Shown here one piece after another: positions 45,827 to 55,313 of a DNA stretch of 64,000 bases. The stretch's first letter is position 1; each line of letters starts with the position of its first letter. The notes under the pieces were generated by a model. That model ran no database searches. It had not been told where the DNA came from and was given only the letters and a program-made list of their open reading frames with translations. The stretch covers positions 62,001-126,000 of the forward strand of contig CAVZSH010000007.1 of the NCBI GenBank assembly GCA_963777915.1, read 5' to 3'. The position numbers and the translations under genes are program-made. The DNA is from CAVUPF01 sp963777915 (GTDB taxonomy: Bacteria > Actinomycetota > Thermoleophilia > Solirubrobacterales > 70-9).

Positions 45827-46945
45827 ATGAAGATCGGAGTTCCGAAAGAGACCGTCGAGGGGGAGCGCCGGGTCGCGCTGGTCCCTGACGTAGTCAAGTC
45901 GTTGAAGCGCAACGAGCACGTCGACGTCGTGGTCGAGTCCGGCGCCGGGGTGGCCGCCGGTCATCCCGACTCCCACTACACCGAGGCCGGGGCGGCGCTC
46001 GCCGAGGCCGCCGCTGCCTGGGGCGCTGATCTAGTTCTTCGAGTCGCCGTCCCGTCCACCGAGGAGATCGGCAAGCTCAGCCCCAACCAGATCCTGATCG
46101 GCCACCTCGCTCCCTGGACCTCGGCCGAGACAAACCGGGCGCTCGCCGAGGCCGGCTTGACCAGCTTTGCGATGGAGGCGATCCCGCGCACCACCCGCGC
46201 CCAGGCGATGGACGCGCTCTCCTCGCAGGCCTCCGCCGCCGGCTACGCCGCGACCCTGATCGCCGTGCGAGAGTCGGGCCGCTTCTTCGGGATGATGACC
46301 ACCGCAGCGGGCACCGTCCCGCCGGCCAAGGTCCTCGTCCTCGGCGCCGGCGTAGCCGGCCTGCAGGCGGTCGCCACCGCCAAGCGGCTGGGGGCGATCG
46401 TCACCGGCTTTGACATCCGTCGCGCCGCCTGGGAGCAGATCGCCTCGCTCGGCGGCCGCCCGCTTGAGCTCGACTTCATCCCCGACGCCGAGGGCGAGGG
46501 CGGCTACGCCCGCCCGCTCACCGAGGAGGAGAACCAGCAGGTCCGCGAGGCGCTTGGTGAGAACGCCGCCAAGCAGGACGTGATCCTCACCACCGCGGCG
46601 ATCCCCGGCCGCCCGGCGCCGCTGTTGATCACCGCCGCGGCGGTGGGGGCGATGCAGCCCGGTTCGGTGATCGTCGACGTCGCCGCCGAGACCGGCGGCA
46701 ACTGCGAGCTGACCCGGGTCGGGGAGACGGTGCTCGAAAACGGGGTGAGGGTGCTCGGCCCGCGCAACCTGGCGAGCGAGATGCCGGCACCGGCCTCCCA
46801 GCTCTACGCGAAGAACCTGGAGAACCTGCTCGGCCTGCTGATCACAGAGGAGGGCCAGGTCAAGGTCGACTTCGAGGACGACATCCTCGCCGCGGCCTGC
46901 ATCACCCGTGATGGGCAGATCCGCAACGAGAGGGCGGCGAAATGA
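45827..46945 (+). CDS. pntAA: NAD(P) transhydrogenase subunit alpha part 1
   Basis: 372-residue soluble domain I. IGVPKETVEGERRVALVP at the start and VLGAGVAGLQAVATAKRLG (NAD-binding) with TGFDIRRAAWEQIASLGG and VDVAAETGGNCE downstream. It works with PntAB and PntB to couple hydride transfer between NADH and NADP to proton movement. A TAGGCT is 13 nt before the ATG. Ends in an ATGA overlap with pntAB. Confidence 0.95.
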   Translation: MKIGVPKETVEGERRVALVPDVVKSLKRNEHVDVVVESGAGVAAGHPDSHYTEAGAALAEAAAAWGADLVLRVAVPSTEEIGKLSPNQILIGHLAPWTSAETNRALAEAGLTSFAMEAIPRTTRAQAMDALSSQASAAGYAATLIAVRESGRFFGMMTTAAGTVPPAKVLVLGAGVAGLQAVATAKRLGAIVTGFDIRRAAWEQIASLGGRPLELDFIPDAEGEGGYARPLTEEENQQVREALGENAAKQDVILTTAAIPGRPAPLLITAAAVGAMQPGSVIVDVAAETGGNCELTRVGETVLENGVRVLGPRNLASEMPAPASQLYAKNLENLLGLLITEEGQVKVDFEDDILAAACITRDGQIRNERAAK

Positions 46946-47256
46946 CCCTGATGGCCGAGATCACGATCTTCGTGCTTGCCGCCTTCGTCGGCTTCGAGGT
47001 GATCTCGAAGGTGCCGACCACCCTGCACACGCCGCTGATGTCGCAGACCAACGCGATCCACGGGATCGTGATGCTGGGTGGGCTGATCGTCGTCGGCTAC
47101 GCCAACGACCCGCTCGAGTACGTGATCGGCACGATCGCGATCGCCTTCGGCACGATCAACATCGTCGGCGGTTTCCTGGTCACCGACCGGATGCTCGGCA
47201 TGTTTGCCAAGAAGCCGAAGCCGAAGGACGATGCCGACCCGAAAGGCGAGCGGTGA
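46942..47256 (+). CDS. pntAB: NAD(P) transhydrogenase subunit alpha part 2 (membrane)
   Basis: 104 residues with three membrane helices (about 6-19, 33-51, 58-78) and the pattern HTPLMSQTNAIHGIVMLGG of the transhydrogenase dII domain. Overlaps pntAA (ATGA) and pntB (GTGA), so all three subunits are translationally coupled. Confidence 0.93.
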   Translation: MTLMAEITIFVLAAFVGFEVISKVPTTLHTPLMSQTNAIHGIVMLGGLIVVGYANDPLEYVIGTIAIAFGTINIVGGFLVTDRMLGMFAKKPKPKDDADPKGER

Positions 47257-48668
47257 TCGAGATCGCCCTGCTGAAGCCGGGCGGCAGCGCCGCCACGGCG
47301 CTCTACATCGTCGCCTTCTCGATGTTCATCCTCGGGGTAAAACGCGGCACCCACCCGACTACCGCCAAACAGGGGAACATGGTCGCCGCCGCCGGCATGC
47401 TGATCGCCGTCGCGACGACGCTTCTCCTCAACGGGATCGGCAACTGGGGCCTGATCGTGGCGGGCATCGCGATCGGCGCGACGATCGGCGTCGTCGCCTC
47501 GATCCGCGTCCAGATGACCGCGATGCCGCAGATGGTCGCCCTCTACAACGGGGTCGGCGGCGGCGCGGTCGCGCTGATCGCCTGGTCTGAGATCCGCCAC
47601 GGCATCTCGCTCGGCGAGACGATCCCGCTCGAAACGCTGATCCCCACCCTGTTTGCCGCGGTGGTCGGCTCGGTCTCCTTCTGGGGCTCGAGCATCGCCT
47701 TCGGCAAGTTGCAGGAAGTGATCCCGACCCGGCCGATGAAGATCCCCGGCCAGCAGGTGATCAACGCCCTGCTGCTGGCCGGCATCCTTGCCGCCTGCGT
47801 CGACATCGCCGCCAACAACAGCGACGCCTCCCAGGGCCTCTTCATCGCGGTCCTCTGCGCCGCGGCCCTGCTCGGCATCCTCGTCGTGCTGCCGATCGGC
47901 GGCGCCGACATGCCGGTTGTGATCTCGCTGCTTAACGCTTTCACCGGGCTCTCGGCCGCGGCGGCCGGCTTCGCGCTGGATAACGTCGCGCTGATCGTCG
48001 CCGGCACCCTGGTCGGCTCCTCGGGAACGATCCTGACGATGGAGATGGCGACCGCGATGAACCGCTCGGTCGCCAATGTCCTCTTTGCGGGCTTTGGTGG
48101 GGCCCCGGCCGCCGGCCCGGGAACGGTCGAGGAGCGCCCGGTCACCTCGATCGGCGCCGAGGACGCGGCGATCAAGCTCGCTTACGCCGACTCGGTCGTG
48201 ATCGTGCCCGGTTACGGACTCGCAGTCGCCCAGGCCCAGCATGCGGTCAAGGAGATGGCAGGCGAGCTGGAAAAGCGCGGGGTCACGGTCAGCTACGCGA
48301 TCCACCCGGTCGCCGGGCGCATGCCGGGGCACATGAACGTGCTGCTGGCCGAGGCCGACGTGCCCTACGAGCAGCTGAAGGAGATGGACGAGATCAACCC
48401 CGAGATGCCGCGCACCGATGTCGCCGTGGTGATCGGTGCCAACGACGTCACCAACCCCGCCGCCAAGAACGACCCCAACAGCCCGATCGCCGGGATGCCG
48501 ATCATCGAAGTCGATCAGGCCCAGCAGGCGATCGTGATCAAGCGCTCGCTCAGCCCCGGCTTCGCCGGCATCGACAACGACCTCTTTTATGAGCCCAACA
48601 CCTCGATGCTGTTCGGCGACGCCAAGAAAGCTGCGGCGGAAATCGCCGCCGAGATCCAGAACCTCTGA
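47253..48668 (+). CDS. pntB: NAD(P) transhydrogenase subunit beta
   Basis: 471 residues: eight to nine membrane helices (domain II) followed by the NADP-binding domain III with VPGYGLAVAQAQHAVKEM, HPVAGRMPGHMN and VVIGANDVTNPAA. The GTG start overlaps the pntAB stop. Together with PntAA/AB it makes NADPH at the expense of proton motive force. Ends operon; intergenic 48669-48763 follows. Confidence 0.95.
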   Translation: MIEIALLKPGGSAATALYIVAFSMFILGVKRGTHPTTAKQGNMVAAAGMLIAVATTLLLNGIGNWGLIVAGIAIGATIGVVASIRVQMTAMPQMVALYNGVGGGAVALIAWSEIRHGISLGETIPLETLIPTLFAAVVGSVSFWGSSIAFGKLQEVIPTRPMKIPGQQVINALLLAGILAACVDIAANNSDASQGLFIAVLCAAALLGILVVLPIGGADMPVVISLLNAFTGLSAAAAGFALDNVALIVAGTLVGSSGTILTMEMATAMNRSVANVLFAGFGGAPAAGPGTVEERPVTSIGAEDAAIKLAYADSVVIVPGYGLAVAQAQHAVKEMAGELEKRGVTVSYAIHPVAGRMPGHMNVLLAEADVPYEQLKEMDEINPEMPRTDVAVVIGANDVTNPAAKNDPNSPIAGMPIIEVDQAQQAIVIKRSLSPGFAGIDNDLFYEPNTSMLFGDAKKAAAEIAAEIQNL

Positions 48669-48763
48669 GCGCGCTCGGGGGCCTCTGCGTCGGCGCGCCC
48701 TTGCGCCGGGAGGCGTCAAGGGAGGGGTAGGGGTGCCGGTCCTGCGCCGAGTCGGCTGAGGCG

Positions 48764-49531
48764 TCAGCTCGGCGGCATCCGCAGGGCGCCGTCGAGGCGG
48801 ATCGTCTCGCCGTTCAGCATCGGGTTGGCGACGATCTGGCCGACCAGCTGCGCGTACTCTGCGGGTTGGCCGAGCCGGGAGGGGAAGGGAATGCCGGCGC
48901 CGAGCGCCTCTCGCGCTGCTGCGGGGAGGGCGGCGAGCAGTGGCGTATCGAAGAGCCCGGGGGCGATCGTGACCACGCGGACGCCGCGGGAGGCCATGTC
49001 GCGCGCCGCCGGCAGGGTCATGCCGACGATGCCGCCCTTGGAGGCCGAGTAGGCGGTTTGGCCGACCTGGCCGTCGTAGGCGGCGATCGAGGCGGTGTTG
49101 ACGCAAACGCCGCGCTCCCCGCCCGCGTCGGGCTCGTTCTCGCTCATCGCCGCCGCGGCGAGGCGTAGCACGTTGAAGGTGCCGATCAGGTTGACCTTGA
49201 TCAGGTTGGAGAACGATTCGAGGTCGTGGGGGCCGCGCCGGTGCGAAAGCCGCTCGGCCCAGCCGATCCCCGCGCAGCAGACCGAGACGCGAAGGCCGTC
49301 CTGCGCCGAGGCCGCCCGCTCAACCGCGGCGGAGGTCGCCCTCTCATCGCTGACGTCGGCCTTCACGAAGGTCGCGCTCGGTCCCAGCTCCGCCGCCAGC
49401 GCTTCGCCCTGCTCGGCATTGAGGTCGGCGATCGTCACGCTGGCGCCAGCCTCGGCGAGTGCCCGCGCGCTCGCCTCGCCGAGTCCGGAGGCTCCGCCCG
49501 CGACCAACGCCCCAACAGCCTCGAGCTTCAT
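48764..49531 (-). CDS. SDR oxidoreductase, 3-hydroxyacyl-CoA dehydrogenase type-2-like
   Basis: 255 residues. Cofactor loop GGASGLGEASARAL, acidic NAD selector near DLNAEQ, catalytic Ser in TASIAAYDGQ and YSASK (Tyr/Lys). Length and the GLFDTPLLAALP and FPSRLGQPAEYAQ segments match HSD10-like (HSD17B10) 3-hydroxyacyl-CoA dehydrogenases. It could serve the beta-oxidation genes near 40-42 kb. TAGGCT (minus strand, 49541-49546) precedes the ATG by 9 nt. Confidence 0.9.
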   Translation of the reverse strand: MKLEAVGALVAGGASGLGEASARALAEAGASVTIADLNAEQGEALAAELGPSATFVKADVSDERATSAAVERAASAQDGLRVSVCCAGIGWAERLSHRRGPHDLESFSNLIKVNLIGTFNVLRLAAAAMSENEPDAGGERGVCVNTASIAAYDGQVGQTAYSASKGGIVGMTLPAARDMASRGVRVVTIAPGLFDTPLLAALPAAAREALGAGIPFPSRLGQPAEYAQLVGQIVANPMLNGETIRLDGALRMPPS

Positions 49532-49644
49532 AGAGCGAGCAGCCTACCGGCGGCCCCGCGCCTCCCGACGGCGCGCTCGTTCGGCCTCCTTCACTTCTCA
49601 CACCGAAGGTTCGACCCCGCTAGGGTCTTCGGATCGCCACCGAG

Positions 49645-50850
49645 GTGACGGCAAGCTCCAAGGAAGCGATTGCGCTGCGCCTCGCCGAGGCGCGGGAGCG
49701 GACCCTGGAGCTGATCGAGTCGCTCGATGACGCTCAGCTCAACCGCGTCTACTCGCCGATCCTCAGCCCGCTGGCCTGGGACCTCGGCCACATCGCCAAC
49801 TTCGAGGAGCTCTGGCTGGTGCAGACTGTCGGTCACCGCGAGCCGCTGCACGGCGAACTCGGCCACTTCTACGACGCGATCGAGAATCCGCGGCGTAGCC
49901 GCGGCGAGCTGCCGATCCTGCGCGACGCCGAGCTGCGCGCCTACCTGGCCGAGGTGCGTGAGCGCACCCTGGAGGTGCTCGCCGGCGTCGATCTGAGCGA
50001 GGAAGCCGCCGACCCCCTGCTCCGCGGCGGCTTCGTCTACGAGATGCTGCTCGCCCACGAGCACCAGCACAACGAGACGATGCTGCAGCTGCTGCAGATG
50101 GTCGAGCGCTATGAGCCGGCGCGGCGAGATCCCGGCCCGGCGGCTGAGCCGGCCCCAGACGGCCCGGAGATGGTCGCGGTAGCCGGAGGAGAGTGGGCGA
50201 TCGGCACCTCGCCCGAGGGCTTTGCCTATGACAACGAGCGCCCCCGCCACACGGTCGAGCTGGGCGCCTTTGAGATCGACCGCACGCCGGTCACAAACGG
50301 CGCCTACGCAGAGTTTGTCGAGGCGGGTGGCGCCGAGCCACCGATGTACTGGGAGCGCGACGGGGAGGGGGGCTGGGTCCGCACCGCGATGGGCCACTGC
50401 GAGCCGCTTGAGCTCGCCCACCCGGTCATCCATGTCTCCTGGCATGAGGCCGACGCCTTCGCCCGCTGGGCCGCCAAGCGGCTGCCCAGCGAGCAGGAGT
50501 GGGAGGCGGCCTGCGCCGGAGCGAGCGCCGAGCGCGCCAACCTCGACCAGCTCGGCTTCGGCACCGCCCCCGCCGGCGCCTATGCCGACGGGGCAGCCGC
50601 CAGCGGCGCGGTGCAGATGCTCGGCGACGTCTGGGAGTGGACCGCCTCGGACTTCCTCGCCTATCCCGACTTTGAGCCCTTCCCCTACCCTGAGTACTCC
50701 CAGGTCTTCTTCGGCGATGCTCACAAGGTGCTGCGCGGCGGCGCCTGGGCTACCCGGCGCAACACGATCCGCCCCAGTTTCCGCAACTGGGACCTTCCCC
50801 AACGCCGCCAGATCTTCGCCGGCTTTCGCTGCGCGCGGGACCTGGACTGA
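49645..50850 (+). CDS. egtB: Ergothioneine biosynthesis sulfoxide synthase
   Basis: 401 residues: a DinB-like N-terminal domain with iron ligands in LGHIANFEE and AHEHQHNETM, and a C-terminal FGE-sulfatase (C-type lectin-like) domain from about 165 (GGEWAIGTSPEGFAYDNERP, TPVTNGAY, VLRGGAWAT). EgtB joins hercynine with a thiol donor and O2. GTG start. Directly followed by egtD; no egtA, egtC or egtE is present here. Confidence 0.93.
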   Translation: MTASSKEAIALRLAEARERTLELIESLDDAQLNRVYSPILSPLAWDLGHIANFEELWLVQTVGHREPLHGELGHFYDAIENPRRSRGELPILRDAELRAYLAEVRERTLEVLAGVDLSEEAADPLLRGGFVYEMLLAHEHQHNETMLQLLQMVERYEPARRDPGPAAEPAPDGPEMVAVAGGEWAIGTSPEGFAYDNERPRHTVELGAFEIDRTPVTNGAYAEFVEAGGAEPPMYWERDGEGGWVRTAMGHCEPLELAHPVIHVSWHEADAFARWAAKRLPSEQEWEAACAGASAERANLDQLGFGTAPAGAYADGAAASGAVQMLGDVWEWTASDFLAYPDFEPFPYPEYSQVFFGDAHKVLRGGAWATRRNTIRPSFRNWDLPQRRQIFAGFRCARDLD

Positions 50851-50891
50851 TCCGAGCCGAGACCGAGCGCGCAAGGACTGAGAGGACCGAC

Positions 50892-51887
50892 TTGAGCTCT
50901 GAGACCACCGCAGATCAGATCGCGATCGAGGTCCACCTCGCCGCCGACGGCGGCGCGGCGATGGAGCACGACATCCGCGCTGGCCTCTCCTCTGAGCCCA
51001 AGGAGCTGGCCCCGAAGTACTTCTACGACGAGCGCGGCTCTCAGCTGTTTGAGCAGATCACCGAGCTGCCCGAGTACTACCCGACCCGCGCCGAGCGCGC
51101 GATCCTCGCCGAGCGCTCCGCCGAGATCCTCGCCGCCGCCGGCGAACCGGGGGTGCTCGTCGAGTTGGGCTCGGGCTCGGCGGCGAAGACTCGCCACCTG
51201 TTGAGCGCGATGCGCGACGCCGGCTGCCTGGAGACCTACGTCCCGGTCGACATCTCCGAGGAGATCACCCACGAGACGGCGGAGAGCCTGGTCGAGGAGT
51301 ACCCCGGCCTCGCCGTCCGCGGCCTTGTCTGCGACTTCGAGCACGACCTGGAGCGCATCCCGAACGACGCCGGCGGCAGGCTGATTGCCTTTCTCGGCGG
51401 GACGATCGGCAACCTCTACCCACAGGCACGCCGCGACTTCCTCGCCCGACTGGCGGGCCTGCTCGGCCCCGAGGACCGCCTCCTGTTGGGGACCGACCTG
51501 GTCAAGGAGCCCGCCCGCCTCGAGGCCGCCTACGACGACGCCGGCGGCGTCACCGCCGAGTTCAACAAGAACGTCTTGGCGGTCCTAAACCGCGAGCTGG
51601 GAGCCGACTTCGACCTGGCCGCCTTCGAGCACGTCGCCCGCTATGACGGCGCCGAGGCGCGGATGGACATCCGCTTGCGCTCGCTCGCCGAGCAGACGGT
51701 CCGCGTCGAGGGCCTCGACCTGGAGGTGGCCTTCGCCAGCGGCGAGGAGATGCGTACCGAGATCTCGGCCAAGTTCACCCGCGAGCGGCTGGAGCGGGTC
51801 TATGAGGAAGCGGGCCTTGAGCTGGCCGGCTGGTTCACCGATCCCGCCGGCGACTACGCCCTAAGCCTTGCCCAGCGCGCCGATTAG
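50892..51887 (+). CDS. egtD: L-histidine N-alpha-methyltransferase
   Basis: 331 residues. PKYFYDERGSQLFEQIT, ELGSGSAAKTRHLL (SAM loop), DISEE, and FLGGTIGN, with the C-terminal EMRTEISAKF, are EgtD signatures. It trimethylates histidine to hercynine, substrate of EgtB. The TTG start has GAGAGGA upstream; 41 bp separate it from egtB. Last 27 bp overlap the convergent LLM gene. Confidence 0.95.
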   Translation: MSSETTADQIAIEVHLAADGGAAMEHDIRAGLSSEPKELAPKYFYDERGSQLFEQITELPEYYPTRAERAILAERSAEILAAAGEPGVLVELGSGSAAKTRHLLSAMRDAGCLETYVPVDISEEITHETAESLVEEYPGLAVRGLVCDFEHDLERIPNDAGGRLIAFLGGTIGNLYPQARRDFLARLAGLLGPEDRLLLGTDLVKEPARLEAAYDDAGGVTAEFNKNVLAVLNRELGADFDLAAFEHVARYDGAEARMDIRLRSLAEQTVRVEGLDLEVAFASGEEMRTEISAKFTRERLERVYEEAGLELAGWFTDPAGDYALSLAQRAD

Positions 51888-52796
51888 CTCACCCACCTTC
51901 TCGGGCGAGGTGATCGGGGTGAGGATCGGCAGGGTTATGCCGCCCTCGACGAAAGCCGCGATCCGCTCCCTCATCTCCTCCGGCGTCCCGAAGACGAACG
52001 TCTCCTCGATCAGCTCCCAGGGCGCGGCCGCCGCGGCGCCCTGGCGGTCGCCGGACTCCCAGGCCGCGAGCATCGCGTCGATCTGCTCGCCGTAGCCGAG
52101 CCAGCGATAGAAGGCGGCGTAGACCGGGACGGTGATGTAGGAGGAGAACATGAAGCGCGCCAGCGGCTCGACCGCCGCGCGCTCGCCCGGCAGGCAGAAG
52201 AAGCGGCAGAGCAGCTCGAAGCCCTCCGCCGCGCCCTCGAGCTGGGCGGTCACTTTGGGCAGGCCGCCGAGCGGCAGGAAGTTGGTGAAGGCGCCGTCGG
52301 CGCGCTCCACCGCGAGGTCGAGCATCTTGCCGCGCAGCGCCGCCAAGACGATCGGCACCCGCTGCGCCGGCGCGCTTTCCAGCTTGAAGCCGCTCGCCGT
52401 CCGCTCGCCGCCGAGCGCCGCTTGCAGGAACTCGAGCGTCTCGCGCACCTTGCTCAGCGGTCGCTCGAAGGGGATGCCGTTCCAGCCCTCGACGATCCGA
52501 TCCGAGGAGGAGCCGATCCCCAGCGCGAAGCGCCCCCGCGAGGCATCGGCCAGCGCCGCAGCCTCCTGGGCCAGCAGCGCCGGCCCGCGCTGGAACACCC
52601 CGACGATCCCGGTTCCCAGGCGCGCCTTCTGCGTCCAGGCGGCGCTCAGCGCCAGCGGCGTGAACCCGTCCGGCCCGTTCGTCTCCCCGCTCCAGAGGTC
52701 TGTGTAGCCCGCCGCCTCGGCTCGCCGCACGTGCTCCTCGTGATCGGCGAGGCTCAATCCCGGCAGCGGCAATGTCAGACCCCAGCGCTCGGCCAC
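51861..52796 (-). CDS. LLM-class flavin/F420-dependent oxidoreductase
   Basis: 311 residues of the luciferase-like family: WGLTLPLPGLSLADHEEHV, AGYTDLWSGETNGPDGFTP, LGTGIVGVFQRGP, GSSSDRIVEGWNGIPFE. Cofactor is probably F420 given related actinobacterial enzymes; substrate unknown. GTG start with TAGGGT on the minus strand (52803-52808) 6 nt upstream, indicating a leaderless transcript. Confidence 0.87.
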   Translation of the reverse strand: MAERWGLTLPLPGLSLADHEEHVRRAEAAGYTDLWSGETNGPDGFTPLALSAAWTQKARLGTGIVGVFQRGPALLAQEAAALADASRGRFALGIGSSSDRIVEGWNGIPFERPLSKVRETLEFLQAALGGERTASGFKLESAPAQRVPIVLAALRGKMLDLAVERADGAFTNFLPLGGLPKVTAQLEGAAEGFELLCRFFCLPGERAAVEPLARFMFSSYITVPVYAAFYRWLGYGEQIDAMLAAWESGDRQGAAAAAPWELIEETFVFGTPEEMRERIAAFVEGGITLPILTPITSPEKVGELIGALGKA

Positions 52797-53033
52797 CTCT
52801 CGACCCTACCGGTCGAGCGGCGTCAGATCTCCGGCCCCGCTGGTCTGAGCGCGGGTCGGCTTTGCGCCGACTCCACGGTGAGCGCCTGGAGGTCCAAGCG
52901 GCGCTCGACAGAGGGAAGGATCGAACCCCGAAAGCCATGCCTTGGGGAGGGTCGATCTGGACTTGGACGGATCTGGCGGCGAAGCGACTGCAGAGCGCGC
53001 CGCCGTCGGACCTCACCGAACCTTTACCTAATT

Positions 53034-53062
53034 TTGACCTGACGCCAATCTGGAGTCGAGAT
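53034..53062 (+). promoter_or_regulatory. Candidate promoter of the 53095 gene
   Basis: TTGACC (53034-53039) sits 17 bp before CGAGAT (53057-53062) in a locally AT-rich patch. The -35 match is good, the -10 weak. The rest of 52797-53094 shows no gene; the frames that cross it read through the promoter and lack ribosome sites. Confidence 0.3.
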
Positions 53063-53094
53063 GCTGCACGCGTCACCAAACGAAGGAGGCAGCC

Positions 53095-53337
53095 ATGCCG
53101 CAGATACTCGTAGTGGCCGACACCCCGGAGGAGGCGCCGAGCACGGTCGTTTACCGGGAGCGGATCGCCCTCACCGATCTCGAGTCAGAGCACTTCTCGG
53201 GCCAGCTGGTCGAGCGCGTCGGCTGGGCCGTGCTGGACGCCGATGAGCTTGAGCATCGGGGTGGCGCCGACCTCGCACCCGATCGCCATGCCGGCTCAGC
53301 CCTCCCGAGCAGGGAGAGCGAAGCGCCCGCGGCTTGA
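53095..53337 (+). CDS. Conserved-looking small soluble protein
   Basis: 80 residues. GAAGGAGG 6 nt before the ATG is an excellent ribosome site, supporting a real gene. The first 55 residues (VVYRERIALTDLESEHFSGQ, ERVGWAVLDADELE) look structured and acidic; the last 25 are Ala/Ser/His-rich and could reflect a frameshift. No domain recognised and no neighbour gives a role. Confidence 0.6.
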   Translation: MPQILVVADTPEEAPSTVVYRERIALTDLESEHFSGQLVERVGWAVLDADELEHRGGADLAPDRHAGSALPSRESEAPAA

Positions 53338-53518
53338 GCAAGGCGGTGGCGAGCAGGCCGAAGCCCTCCCGGCCGGCTCCTCGCATGGTCGACCGAGGCC
53401 ATGTCGCAGGAGCCGCTCGGGGCCGGGTAGGAATATCCTTGCGCTGCACGGCCGGGCGCCCTCCCGACGACGCCTGCGATAGCCAGGCCGCCTGAGCCGA
53501 ACTCGGCCCACCGCCCAA

Positions 53519-54316
53519 ATGCAAGCCGCTGCTGCGCCAGACCACCACCCCGAGGCCGGCTCTACGGAGCCGGCGATCGAGACGCGCGGTCTGACCAAGC
53601 GCTTCGGCGAGCGCACCGCACTCGACGCAGTCGACCTGCGGGTGCCGGGCGGCGTCGCCTTCGGCTTCCTCGGACCCAACGGCGCCGGCAAGACGACGCT
53701 GATCCGCATGCTGCTCGGTCTCACGCACGCGAGCGCCGGCGCCATGAGCGTCCTCGGCCATCCGGTCCCGGCCGAGCGCGGTCTGGCCCTGGAGTCGGTT
53801 GGCGCGATCGTCGAGGAGCCGCGCTTTCATCCGCAGCTCAGCGGCCGCGAGAACCTGCTGATCATCGCCGCTGCGCGCGGGCCCCAGGCCCAAGCCCGGA
53901 TCGATCCGGCGCTCGCCCGCGTCGGCCTGGCCGAGCGCGCCGGTGAGAGGGTCAAGAAGTACTCGCTTGGGATGCGCCAGCGCCTCGGCGTGGCGCGCTG
54001 CCTGCTCGCCGACCCGAAGCTGCTGATCCTCGACGAGCCGACCAACGGGCTCGACCCGGCCGGCATCCAGGAGTTCCGGATGATGATCCGGGCGATGGTC
54101 GAGCAGGAGGGACGCACTGTGTTCCTCTCCTCCCACCTGCTCGACGAGGTCGAAAAGACCTGCGACGCCGCCGCGATCGTCGATCGCGGCAAGATCGTCA
54201 CCCAGGGCTCGATCTCCGAGCTGGCCTCCGGCGGGGCGCAGTATCGAGCTGATCCTCGGGGTCGACGATGTCGAGCTGGCGCTGCGCACGCTGGGCGAAA
54301 GCGAGCTGGTGCGTGA
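53519..54316 (+). CDS. ABC transporter ATP-binding protein, C-terminus shifted by one base
   Basis: Walker A GPNGAGKTT, signature YSLGMRQR, Walker B LLILDEPTNGLDP and H-loop SSHLLDE are intact. After ELASGG (about 54230) the annotated frame goes into Arg-rich residues and stops at 54316. The +1 frame instead continues SIELILGVDDVELALRTL and RRFLEVTARLEE, clearly the true ATPase C-terminal domain. Dropping one G of the GGGG at 54233-54236 restores it. In that frame no stop occurs before the permease, so the ATPase and permease would be fused unless a second indel is present. Confidence 0.8.
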   Translation: MQAAAAPDHHPEAGSTEPAIETRGLTKRFGERTALDAVDLRVPGGVAFGFLGPNGAGKTTLIRMLLGLTHASAGAMSVLGHPVPAERGLALESVGAIVEEPRFHPQLSGRENLLIIAAARGPQAQARIDPALARVGLAERAGERVKKYSLGMRQRLGVARCLLADPKLLILDEPTNGLDPAGIQEFRMMIRAMVEQEGRTVFLSSHLLDEVEKTCDAAAIVDRGKIVTQGSISELASGGAQYRADPRGRRCRAGAAHAGRKRAGA

Positions 54317-54527
54317 GGCTCATCGCTCAGAGGAAGGGCTTCGCGTCGTGCTCGCCGGCGAGCCGGCGAGCACAGCGGCGCTGAACGCGAGCCTGGTGGG
54401 CGCCGGAGTGGGGGTGATGCGCCTCGAGCCGGCCCGCCAGAGCCTCGAGCGGCGCTTCCTGGAGGTCACCGCGCGCCTGGAGGAGACCCCCGCCGACCTC
54501 ACCCGCCCAGCCCGCCGAGGTCCAAAG

Positions 54528-55313
54528 ATGACCGCGATCGCGCTGCGCATGACGGGCGCCGATTTCCTGAAGCTGCGCAAGAAGCGCGGGACCCTCGTCT
54601 GGACGCTCGTGCTGGCACTCGGGCCGCTGCTCGTCTTCTTCATCGTGCGGGCGATCCAGCACTCCTCTGACCCGGCCAAATACGGGCCGGCGGGAGGGCT
54701 CGGTTGCTATCCCGACGCCCTACGCTTGCTGGCGGTCTTCTTCGGCCCGCTCGCGGCGATCTTGATCGGCGTCGAGGCGGGCGCCGGCGACGTGTCCTCC
54801 GGCGTCTTTCGCGATCTGGTCGTCACCGGTCGCTCCCGGGTGGCGCTCTTCGCCTCGCGGGTGCCCGCCGCGCTGGGTCTGTGCTGGCTGGTGATCTGCT
54901 CCGGCTACGCGCTGCTCGTGGTCGGCGTCTTCGCCTTCGCCGCCGGCTCGCCGACCCCCGATCTGAGCCTGCTCCTCAACGGCCTCGGCTTCTCGCTGCT
55001 CTCGACCGGCGTGGTCTGCGCCGTTGCGGTTGGCTTTGCCTCGCTCACCGCCTCGCGGACGGTGGCGCTGACCGTGCTGATCGGCTGGCAGCTCGTGGCC
55101 AGCCCGATCCTTGCGAACATCACCTCGCTGGGCGGCATACGCAAGGGCGTCCTCAGCCAGGCGCTCGTGCACTTCAGCCCGGTGAGCCTCGGCGGCGGCA
55201 TGCACGGCACGACGGTGACCATGTCCCTGGGGGTGGCGCTTGTCGTGCTCTTGGCCTGGCTCGCCCTCTTCCTCTCACTCGGCGCCTGGCGCACGAGCCG
55301 GATGGACGCCTGA
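54528..55313 (+). CDS. ABC transporter permease
   Basis: 261 residues, about six membrane helices with a periplasm-facing loop after the first (HSSDPAKYGPAGGL). ATG 54528 follows GAGG at about 7 nt. It is preceded in frame, without a stop, by the displaced C-terminal part of the ATPase. Works with the ATPase as an exporter of the ABC-2 type; substrate unknown. Confidence 0.82.
   Translation: MTAIALRMTGADFLKLRKKRGTLVWTLVLALGPLLVFFIVRAIQHSSDPAKYGPAGGLGCYPDALRLLAVFFGPLAAILIGVEAGAGDVSSGVFRDLVVTGRSRVALFASRVPAALGLCWLVICSGYALLVVGVFAFAAGSPTPDLSLLLNGLGFSLLSTGVVCAVAVGFASLTASRTVALTVLIGWQLVASPILANITSLGGIRKGVLSQALVHFSPVSLGGGMHGTTVTMSLGVALVVLLAWLALFLSLGAWRTSRMDA

Noticed and set aside
47097..49106. 669-codon minus ORF antisense to pntB
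   Set aside because: Shadow frame over a well-supported pntB; product is His/Arg/Asp-rich without domains.
52772..53113. 113-codon plus ORF before 53095
   Set aside because: Runs through the candidate promoter and Shine-Dalgarno of the next gene and lacks its own.
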